Shown here: one piece after another, positions 55,240 through 64,000 of the stretch
Layout: every line of letters starts with the position of its first letter
Position numbering within the stretch: the stretch's first letter is position 1
Source of the DNA: Benincasa hispida
Lineage: Eukaryota > Streptophyta > Magnoliopsida > Cucurbitales > Cucurbitaceae
Reading direction: 5' to 3'
Assembly (NCBI RefSeq): GCF_009727055.1
Contig: NC_052356.1
Coordinates: 776,887-840,886 of the forward strand
Length of the DNA: 64,000 nucleotides
Translations under genes and position numbers: made by a program
Notes under the pieces: generated by a model
Databases searched by the model: none
What the model was told of the DNA's origin: nothing
What the model saw: only the letters and a program-made list of their open reading frames with translations

Positions 55240-56408
55240 GGTGACGATGTGTCTAAAATGGCTCTTTTGGTGTCTAAGTTATCAATAGTAGTTCATAGCG
55301 GTAGAAGTATGCTACCATCATTTCCAATCCCAATGGCCCAAAATATATCCTCATTTTCCTCCCATCTTAATTTTATCCATGAATACCATATCAGTTCGAA
55401 TGATGTGTGATCATTAAGTCTATTATATGATAATGTAGTTTCACTAGAATTAGGAAATGATACAGATTTGATGTTGAATAAGGAGTCTGTATTTGGTGTA
55501 AATATGTTAATAGATTCTGATGTTGATATTAGTGTGGAGAATGTGGACATATATGAGGCAGATGCTAACATTGTTCATGTTGCCCCACTCAACGACCAAC
55601 ATTTGATGACCACAGAGGTAGAGTCCATTTTGAATGTAGAATCTCGGATTGATAGAAGACTGTTGGGTGAGAGTAACCCAACAACTAACGGTGAACATTC
55701 TATGGATTCAATAATAAATGGTGAACTGGGTGTCAATCATTAGAAGAGAAAGCATACCTTTCATTTAATGATGAACTTCATATCATCTCATCAGAGTCTA
55801 ATATAGAAGATGTCTAGGTAAGTAATTTGTTTTCAGGCAAGAAAGATTTGTATAAGATATTGTATGTCATTGCCATTAGGAAAAATTTTCAATTTCACGT
55901 TGATAGATCTTCAATGGAAGCTATGTGTTGGAATTGGCATGCAAATGAAAGGTTAGAACAATTAAAATTAAGAACTCTGATATTTTCAAAATCACCAAAT
56001 ACTTTAGTGCTCACACATGCTTGAAAATCTTAAAGAAACAAGATCATAAACAAGTTAGGAGTTAGTTATTGATAAACTGATAGAGTCCAAGTACTAGGAT
56101 GCTAGTTGTGGTTATAAACCAAAGGAAATCATTCTAGACTTTTAAAAGGAGTATGGTGTGGACATTAGTCACGAGAGGGTGTGGGGGGCCAAGGAATGTG
56201 CACTAACCTTAGAGTATCCCCTAAGGAGTTTTTTCGCTTGCTACCACAATTTGAAGAGGCCAACCCCTGTACGCAATATGAGTTGAAGCTTGATCTTGGG
56301 GGTCATTTCAAGTATGTCTATATGGCACTAAGGGCATCAATAAGGGGTTTTTTGAATTGCATTCGGCCAGCGATTATGGTGGATACACTACACATGAAAG
56401 AGTAGAAC
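55240..56408 (+). pseudogene. MULE (MuDR-type) transposase remnant, cut by copia copy 3
   Basis: The N-terminal MuDR-like region lies near 55,827-55,905 (LYKILYVIAIRKNFQFHV). The transposase core follows: KPKEIILDF and KEYGVDISHERVW in one frame (56,117-56,190), then SPKEFFRLLPQFEEANPCTQ and ASIRGFLNCIRPAIMVD in another (56,210-56,385). The first catalytic aspartate block normally reads VDGTHLKG; here it reads VDTLHMKE and then the copia LTR begins at 56,409. Several stops are present upstream. The acidic N-terminal part (55,468-55,743) is typical of plant MULE proteins. The left edge is approximate; no terminal inverted repeat was seen. Confidence 0.8.
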
Positions 56409-58438
56409 TGTAGGGATTGATGCCCTAAATCTCGTAGGATCCTATAGTTTGTAAACACGTGTATGAACAAACATTTGTGATGTAATAATATGAGATATTT
56501 TATTCACTACTATCTATGAAATATGAGATATTTTAGTTGCATTAACCACAAACCAATAAACTAGAATCCTTGGCTATCGTTGTAACTTAAGCATGTATGT
56601 GGAGACATACAAGTGGATTGTGTCTTAAGTGATAACCTAAATGGTCTGTAGTATATGGATAAAGGAGGGAAACCTTATCCTGGTGACACTACGGATACGA
56701 CCCACTTTGTAGATGTTACAAGTGTTGTAAAGTGCTACAAATGATCTGATCCTGGTCATTCATGTGGAGACATGCAAGCGAGGGTATCCTATAAAAAGGA
56801 GTTTGTATAGATCAGACCACGAAATATTTAGTCTCGTTATATAACGCCATTCATGGTAGAGACTTTCATTTCACTAGGATGACCATAGGTAACATGACCT
56901 TAATCCTGAGTGAGTTGGAAACTTCTGCCTATTAGGGCGGTCCTTTAATTTGCATGGGTGTGAATGGCCAGATCGTCGACTCAAACCTACCACTTTGGGG
57001 ATTTGTTTGATTGGGGAGTTGGGAGCTCAACTACACAAGACGGAATTCACTCTTTTCCCAAAGTAGGGGTAAGTGGATAAATTGCTTCCTTAAGGGCTGA
57101 TTCTGGGGCTTGAACAATGTGATGCCACACCTTCTCATGGCTCGAGAAGTGTTCACTCATAATGGAACTATGATGTATTGTTCATTAGAGGAATCAGTGG
57201 TACTTAAGGAGTTAGATGTAACTACAGGGGCAAAACGGTAAATTGGCCAAGTTGTACCTATGAGCAATTTATGAAGGGTCATCGTACTGTTGATTGGTTA
57301 TATCCAATGGACACAGAAATATATCTGTAGTACGAAGAGTGCAACTGTCGGTCTTTAGTGAAATGCTAGGCAATTAATGAATGGTGGATATCGTGATTAA
57401 AGAGTTTAGTTAGTTATTCACGTACCGTTGGAGCTTTAAGCTACAAGTCTATAAGGTCCCCTTGGTAGCTCAATGGGTTCAAGTTGAGAATCAGTTTTTG
57501 GGTTAGTTTGAAATGTTCAAATTAACAAGAGGGAATTTGATTATATATGATATAATTAAATTGATTCAATTATATGTGATATAATTGATTTGATGTATTG
57601 GATACATTAATTAGAGGAGTTAATATAAATATGATTTATATTAAATGTCAATAAAGGAGAAAAAAAAAACTATGGTTTAAATATTATATATGATGTGATA
57701 TTAAAACTATAGGTTATAAATATAATATGATAAATTAGTTATTATATTTATTTATAACAAAACAATTATTAGATAATTGTTGGTGGTTATTTTTTCTCCA
57801 TTAATCGTTTGAGTGGGAGGTATTTATTAGTTTTAATAATTGATGAATAAAAGGAAAAATCGTTTCATTTTTTTGTGAATCGCATAACATTCAATCAGGT
57901 AAAGATATAGCTATACGATAGCCATCGAGAGAGTGAACGATCAAGCATCAAGCAGCGAGTTTGCTAGACGACAGCTCCTCGATACTCAATGATTGAGTAC
58001 CCAGTCTATACTATAGACTTAGCCATTCTCCCACTTACTCGATCATTTACTCGATCATATAATTCCTCCTTCCCTCTACCAAATCCACATAGAGCCCACA
58101 CCTCCTAGATTCTCACACCAAGAATACCAAGGTAGCTTCTTTGTAGTGTCGAGTTTTCTATTCGAGGGTCGAGGATCGAGTCTTACTCGATTTTGTTCTA
58201 GGATCTGACAGTTCGAGTTTGCTTGGATGCTTGACTGGTTTTGATCGAGGGAATACTCGAAGAATAGTTCTTCAAAGGTATGTCACTCGATTCCCTTTGT
58301 ATTTAACTTGAAAGCATGTTGTAATGTACTCGATGATACATAACTGTTGTTGTTTGTTTGTAAATGCTTTGTTCTTTCACAATGGGTTTGGAACGATCTT
58401 CTTCCGCTCAACGGTTCTCTTGTTAAAGAGTTCCTTCA
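56409..58438 (+). repeat. Copia copy 3 5' LTR
   Basis: It starts TGTAGGGATTGATGCCC and ends GAGTTCCTTCA just before the primer-binding site, 2,030 bp. It has the same order of blocks as the copy 1 and 2 LTRs. Its last 550 bp are rich in ACTCGAT and CGATCA words. Confidence 0.85.
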
Positions 58439-58440
58439 AT

Positions 58441-58453
58441 TGGTATCAGAGAC
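58441..58453 (+). other. tRNA-iMet-type primer-binding site of copia copy 3
   Basis: TGGTATCAGAGAC directly follows the LTR; it is the best preserved primer-binding site of the three copia copies. Confidence 0.88.
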
Positions 58454-58455
58454 AG

Positions 58456-60972
58456 GTTATTCTAATATTTCAAATTCCGTTGATGTATTGAAATGCATTT
58501 ACAGCCTTGGTGGGTTTTTAAGCATATCTACATTGCGTTTAAGTGTTGATGTAGTTGTGCATGTGAATCAATGGATGTTTTAGGATGATTGCCTTTGTTT
58601 ACTACTTTCTTTTACATTTTAAAGTTAATTTGTAAAGGCCCTTGTGTTTTTGGGCATTATTAACTTGCTATCAAGTCTGTATTCAAAGTGTTTGGAGTGT
58701 TTTGAGTCGTTTGTGATGAAGCTTCAAGGCATGGGGATGCAGTTTAATTCAAGGAAGATGACCAAGGGTTGGTCAAATCATGTAGCCCAGGCTAAACGAT
58801 CATCTAGATTTGGCTAGGCGATTGTGTAGAAAAGTTTTACTGTATCGTGTAGCATTTGCTAAACAATCGCATGGCTGATGCTATGCGATCGAGTAAAGAT
58901 TTTACTCGATCGTGTTGCATAGCTACTCGATCATGTAAACGATGGGGGTAAACGATCCTTGAGTATGGGATACTCATTGCATGGTAGGTGCATGCATTAA
59001 ACGATCGAGTAGGCCAGCATACTCATCACATAGTCATTGACTCAATCACTCGGCATGTGATACTCGACGCTTGCTCCTCAATGGTTTAGATGATCATACT
59101 TCATCGCATAGTTGTTGTCTACTTGATCGTTTAGGCAAGTGTTATACTCGGTGAGCTACACGATCAAATGGCCTTCATGCTTCATCGCATAGTCAAAGGC
59201 ACTCAATCCATGCTATACGATCGTGGTTACTCGACCAACGTTACTCGACGGTCACAAGGAAAAGCTACACGATCAGAGGAACGAGGCTTCACTCGAGCGG
59301 TTCAAGACCCAGTTCACCTGCTTGAACCGGTTGGCTCGATTGTTAATGTAATAGATAGTTTTATTTTGGTGAATGTACATGTGATATATGTTTAAATTAT
59401 ATGTCATAAAGTATGCCATATAGTTTTAAATCCCACCATAGGTTATGCATTTATTCATGCATCATCTTTATATTATAAGAGTTATAATATAGTAGCTTGC
59501 ATGATTAAATTACATTAAAGCATGCCTATATATCATATGATATAAGAGTTATAATATATGCATGCATTAAGCATATTCATGCTTCATCTTTATATTATAA
59601 GTGTTATAGTATAAGGGTGTATGAAAGTATGTATGCTTCGTTCATTACAAGTTATATATGAGTTATATATAGTAATGAATGAACATTGCATGAGGCATGA
59701 CACATAGGTTAATTTATAAAAGTTATAAATACCTAGTCTAGCTTAACAATGTAGATGGTTTTAGTTGTTTCCTTTTATAAGAGTTATAATGGAAATTAGA
59801 ACTAAAATCAACAAGAAAGACATGCAGGCAAACTTAGGTTGAATCATGTTTTAAAAGAGTTTTAAAATTTTATTAAGATAGACCTAAGATCACGGTTCTA
59901 ATGAGATTAGAAACGTAAGTTTAATCTTTTAATCGGTTTAATAGGATTAAATTGACTAATAAAAGATTAAAGAGGTACTAAATCTATCTATAAGGGACCT
60001 TTTGTCTATGGCAGGTTCTATCTAGGCTGGAGTATTTAAGCTGACAAAAACGAAACACCCTTACCTGGGAATCTACCTGGAAAGGTGAATTAGATAGATT
60101 TGTTATATGCATGCAAACTTGATGATAGTCTGTTAAAGTGTTGAATGGGACTTGATTTGAACTTGTTTAATTATCAAAAGCAAGAGTTGTTTTTTAGCAA
60201 ATTAAACTCACACTTAGATAAAATCAATAGTCGGATTGTCTGAGTTAATGGATCCCTAGGTAGAACATTCAGTGGGAGGTACTTGAGTATATGATAATTC
60301 ACTTAAACTTCTATACGTTTCTCCCTAATGTTCACACCGTGAGATCTATCCTCGGCATCGAGGCACCCTGAGAGTGTCCCTCTAAAGGATGGTGTTTGGG
60401 TAGGTCAATACCAAGGTGAATGCAGAGAATGTGCATAGTAAATGGGAGCGGGATGTGTGACAACATATCCCATAGTCTCTCTCATTATGATGGATAACGT
60501 TTTCGTGCATTGCCTCGAGACACCCTGGGAGTGTCCCACTAAAGGATGGCAGTTTTGCACAACTCTTTATCTGATCTCCTGAAAAGGATAAGGTTGCTTT
60601 AGTCTCTTGTCCTAATATGCTTTTTCCCTACGGTGGACACATTAGAGCGGGACTTTTGGGCCTAAAATGAGGGTTTACACTTATATGAAATTGTTATGGT
60701 TGTTAACAAATTTTGGATCGAAAAATGGTGACTGTTAGAGTCAGTTAATAGAGTTGTTTCTGTCTAATGGTTGAGAATTTCTCATCCTAGTGAAGGGACA
60801 CTTGATCACCCCACCAGTGACTTTTGTCCTGCCTATCTGGGGCATCATTGCAATATAAATGTCATTTCACTTAGGGTACATTAGAACTTTTTTGCTTAAA
60901 CCTAAAATTGGTGTTAAAAGTGTTAATGCAAATAGACTTATTAAGTTTGTTCTTGTTTTCAACAACTTTTAA
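58456..60972 (+). other. Copia copy 3 leader
   Basis: No gene. In order it holds CGATCG-type motifs (about 58,790-59,290), AT-rich ATGCATGC/TATAATAT repeats (59,400-59,640), a block conserved with copies 1 and 2 (59,870-60,240), and two copies of a stem-loop-like sequence (60,360-60,382 and 60,517-60,539). Confidence 0.65.
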
Positions 60973-61690
60973 ATGGCAACCGCCACTTTAGCTCTATTAT
61001 CTACCGACAAATTGACTTGCAAAAATTATGCTAGCTGGAAAAACACTATTAACACCATACTAATCATCGATGACCTCTGGTTCGTCCTTACGGAGGAGTG
61101 TCCTCTTATTCTAACTCAGACTACCGCTTGAAATGTTCGAGAGGCATATGAGAAATGGACACGGGTGAACGAGAAGATCCGAGCTTACATCTTGGCCAGC
61201 CTGAACAACGTCTTGGCCAAGAAGCATGAGCCCATGGTCTCTGCTCGTGAGATCATGGTGTCCCTGAGGGGAATGTTCGGACAACCGTCGAGCAGCTCAA
61301 GCATGAAGCTCTAAAGTGCATCTTCAACTCAAAAAGGGATGAGGGTATATCTGTTCTCGAACATATTCTAAACATGATGGTCAACTTTAATATGGTGGGG
61401 AAGGGGAAGTCACTGGCTAATGCACAACCTGCCGCTCAACGGGGTAGGTGACCAACACTGGTTGAAAAAAGAAAATGTTTCCACTGCAATCAGGATGGGC
61501 ACTGGAAGAGGAACTGCCCAGGCTGGTTAAAGGAGAAGAAGAAGGCTACGACCTAGGCCAAACAAGGTAAATGTGATTTATTGGTTTTGGAAACTTGTTT
61601 AGTAGAGAAAGATGATTCTGCCTGGATTATAGACTCTGGGGCCACTAACCATATTTGTTCTTCTTTTCAAGGGATTAGACTAACCATGTC
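60973..61690 (+). pseudogene. Copia copy 3 gag and protease start, internally deleted
   Basis: From ATG 60,973 the frame reads MATATLALLSTDKLTCKNYA and WFVLTEECP, then hits TGA near 61,129. The REAYEKWTRVNEK and LAKKHEPMVSAREIM blocks follow. A frameshift occurs near 61,290, and a deletion removes the region between NMMVNFNMV and the knuckle. The zinc knuckle CFHCNQDGHWKRNC (about 61,472-61,513) and the protease site WIIDSGATNHIC (about 61,622-61,657, with D-S-G kept) are intact. It is inactive as a polyprotein. Confidence 0.85.
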
Positions 61691-61726
61691 TTTATTGTAT
61701 ATTCCCAAAATGAGTTTGAAAGATGA

Positions 61727-62094
61727 GCATAACTCATCATAGACCGAACCATGTCCAACAGGGTTCTGTTTCTCCTTTCTGATACACCGTTCTATTGAGG
61801 TGTACTTGGGGCCGAGAGTTGGAATGTGATTCCATTTTATATCATATAGTTCTTGAATTCTAAGTCTATATACTCTCCACCACGATCAAATTGTAGTGTT
61901 TTTATCTTTTTACCTAATAAGTTTTAAATTTCAGTCTTATACTCCTTGAACTTTTTAAGAGCGTCAGACTTATGTTGCATTAGGTATAGATACCTATATT
62001 TTGAATAATCATATATGAAAGAGATGAAAAATTCATACCCACCTCGAGCTCTTACAGTCATCAGACCGCAGAGGTTTGAAAGAGATGAGATATG
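61727..62094 (-). pseudogene. Copia copy 4 integrase core fragment
   Basis: The minus strand encodes YLYLMQHKSDALKKFKEYKT, then QFDRGGEYIDLEFKNY, then QLSAPSTPQ-stop-NGVSERRN. The second catalytic aspartate and the glutamate of ERRN are kept, but glutamine codons have become stops at two places. The fragment ends with the LLDMVRSMMSYA block at about 61,727. Confidence 0.8.
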
Positions 62095-62565
62095 GTGATG
62101 CAGGCAATCACCGAGAGGTGTAAGCCAAGGGAAGATGGAACCTTAGTTGTGTCCTCAACAGGATTGACAAACTTGCAATCTTCTCTTCCCAACCCATTCT
62201 CACTTTGATTCTATCCACAAGACTTGCCATCACATTCTCTCACACACACCTTACACAACTTCATATTTATTTACCTGTTTGTTCATTTATCATTGCATTT
62301 TACTCATCAGTACCTCACAATCTTAATTTGTTTACGGTCGCATATATCACATCATTGTTGCATTAGCATCACAAATCCTCGTGTTTGACCTCAGATCATT
62401 CTGAGAAACTCGCGGTGGAATTATACTTGGCTTCATTGCAAGTAAACTTGTGACACACATAAACTATATGAACGCATTAATTGGCATTCTACAGTGAATT
62501 TTGTAGCATCGCATATATTATCGGGTAGTGTGATTAAGACATCGCATATCATTTTGCGGTGGCAT
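62095..62565 (+). repeat. Tat/Athila-type LTR fragment inside copia copy 4
   Basis: At about 62,380-62,455 it has the same module as the A and B LTRs (GACCTCAGATCATTCTGAGA, CGCGGTGGAATTATACTTGG, AACTTGTGAC), in plus orientation. The rest is more diverged. Edges are approximate and no target duplication was found. Confidence 0.55.
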
Positions 62566-63507
62566 TCCACCAAACAAAAACTAATTGCCTTAGTACATAC
62601 AAGTTATTTTCCATTAAACCAAAACCAATCTCCATACCATTCTTAAAAATAAACACTTTATTCTCAGAAAAGAAGATGGAATAACTTTGTTTAATCAGAC
62701 AAGAAACTGAAATTAAGTTCTTAATATGAGGAACTACATAAACAGATAACATTTCTTGTCCAAAATTAACTTAAGCCTACCTATAGAAATAGCTGAAACG
62801 GCCTCATCAGTACCGACTTTAAGAGTCAACTCTCTAGCTTCCAACTATTTCCAGGAACTAAATCCTTAATTGGAAGAACATACGTGATTAGTAGCACTTG
62901 AATCAAGTATCATGGTAGAATCATCATTCTCTACCAAGCACGTCTTCAAGACAAACAAATCACATTTATCGTCTTCAGATTTCTTCCTTTTCTGAAGAGT
63001 AGTGGGATCGGTATCAGAACCTAGATAAACTCCAAGTTCCATTTCAGAGAACAATTCTCATCGATGAACCTCATCAGAGTGAGCAACAATTGCTTTCTTT
63101 TTTAGTCCCTTGACACTCAAGAAGGACTGGAGATTATGTTGGGAACTGACACCACTGGTTTCTTTGTCATCAATCCCATTTTGCTCAAGAATTGAGAACT
63201 TACGTTCAAACAATTCTTGCAACGGGTTCATGATCTCATGTGTAATGATCATGTTCTCAACCCTTTTAGCCAATGCATCAGGTATGCAAGCCAAAATGTG
63301 AAGTTGGGCCATCGAATTAGCCTTCATCCACACCTCATATGCATTACAAACATTTCACGGTGCATCAGGGGTTAGGACTTGAGGGCAGTCCTCAAATATG
63401 ACAAAATTGAGGTCGTTTACCACGAAATATGTTTTAATAGACTCTTTCCAATGTATGTAATCGATCAAAGTAGAAAAGGCAACTAACGGAATATCAAGCA
63501 TTGACAT
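62566..63507 (-). pseudogene. Copia copy 4 gag, protease site and following region
   Basis: The ATG is at 63,507 (MSMLDIPLVAFSTLID). A stop near 63,355 is followed by NAYEVWMKANSMAQLHILAC and MIITHEIMNPLQELF. Gag has lost its zinc knuckle by a deletion. The protease site reads MILDSSATNHVCSS (about 62,874-62,915), with serine where the glycine of D-S-G is expected. The stretch at 62,752-62,566 (VYVVPHIKNLISVSCLIKQS) precedes the integrase. The gag is the most diverged of the four copies. Confidence 0.8.
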
Positions 63508-64000
63508 GTTGCTGAGAACAAACATATTGATCTACGTTAGGTTTTAGCAATTACTCTTTAAAAACAAATCCAATAAGGTTTAGTAAAATCTAAATGAACC
63601 TCGTAACACATCTAGTTTTGCAATGACCCTTCAGTGGTTTAGAACAAAAGCCACCGAAGGGTAGTCAATTTATCCCTCCTCTGAATTGAGACACTCTCAA
63701 CCAATCATTACACTAGAACAACTCTTGTTCCAATAACGACTTGCTATCATTGATTTGGTCAAGAAATTATTAACTTGCTTAACAATTTCCCGTAAGTGTG
63801 ACCTTTCATTTTAGATCCTAGAGTTCTGCCTCAAGCAGCCAATCCGAAGGGAAAAAACCGATTGGAGCAAAAACTAAAGCGATCCTATCCATTTTTGGAG
63901 TTCATCTTGATATTGGCCAACCGCACAAACCATCCCAAAGGGGACGCTCCCAGGGTGCCTCGAGGCCGTGCAAGAAGGTCTCACAGTGCAAACCAATGAA
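63508..64000 (-). other. Copia copy 4 leader, partial
   Basis: The gag-proximal leader has no gene. It shares words with copy 1 (903-1,500), including a stem-loop-like GGGACGCTCCCAGGGTGCC at 63,941-63,959. The leader leaves the window at 64,000. Confidence 0.6.

Larger units (their letters stand above)
56409..61690 (+). mobile_element. Ty1/copia retrotransposon copy 3, truncated after protease
   Basis: A complete 5' LTR, primer-binding site, 2.5-kb leader, gag with an internal deletion, and the protease active site are followed by an abrupt change to minus-strand copia sequence near 61,690-61,727. Integrase, reverse transcriptase and the 3' LTR are missing. Confidence 0.85.
61727..64000 (-). 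mobile_element. Ty1/copia retrotransposon copy 4, partial, with an inserted LTR fragment
   Basis: The minus-strand order from the right is: leader (63,508-64,000), gag, protease, start of integrase (to about 62,566), then a gypsy-type LTR fragment (about 62,095-62,565), then the integrase core (to about 61,727). The rest of pol is missing where it meets copy 3 tail to tail. The element enters from beyond the window. Confidence 0.75.

Overview
This is a window of nuclear DNA from a flowering plant, almost certainly a eudicot. It is AT-rich and packed with plant LTR retrotransposons, LINEs and a Mutator-type transposon, and it has one long intron-poor PPR-DYW gene. The copia gag/pol sequences resemble a group I know as abundant in Cucurbitaceae, so a cucurbit is my best guess, but that rests on recall and not on a search. 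I see no bacterial genes, rRNA, tRNA, CRISPR or organellar operon.

Layout. 1-21,474: 5' part of a minus-strand Ty1/copia element (copy 1: gag, 2.7-kb leader, 5' LTR). Its LTR is split by nested Tat/Athila-type gypsy sequences. These are a solo LTR 'B1', which is itself split by a complete 10.6-kb element 'A' (6,100-16,686) with a perfect 5-bp target duplication, and a second LTR 'B2' with part of its internal region. 21,475-32,808: a plus-strand copia element (copy 2) with decayed gag-protease-integrase-RT-RNase H; a solo B LTR (24,645-26,722, perfect 5-bp target duplication) sits in its leader. 32,809 to about 39,920: a minus-strand LINE inserted in the 3' LTR of copy 2, split by another solo B LTR (36,243-38,379). 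Two Tn5/Nextera adapter junctions lie inside this LINE and are sequencing or assembly artefacts. About 39,952-42,553: a probable gypsy LTR on the minus strand. 42,554-44,900: unassigned repeat-derived DNA with a MITE-like inverted repeat. 47,289-48,695: a 5'-truncated LINE. 48,732-51,320: the one convincing host gene, a PPR-DYW RNA-editing type protein. 51,545-55,240: no supported gene. 55,240-56,408: a MULE transposase remnant cut off by a plus-strand copia element (copy 3, 56,409 to about 61,690). That element meets a minus-strand copia (copy 4, about 61,727-64,000) tail to tail.

Apart from the PPR gene, every coding region recognised is a decayed mobile-element gene with stops, frameshifts or lost catalytic residues. 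The observations most worth checking are the adapter junctions, the single-N gap flanked by a 181-bp duplication, the motif arrays and recurrent stem-loops in the copia leaders and LTRs, the pol-less element A with its extra ORF, and the unusual DYW domain and 3' flank of the PPR gene.
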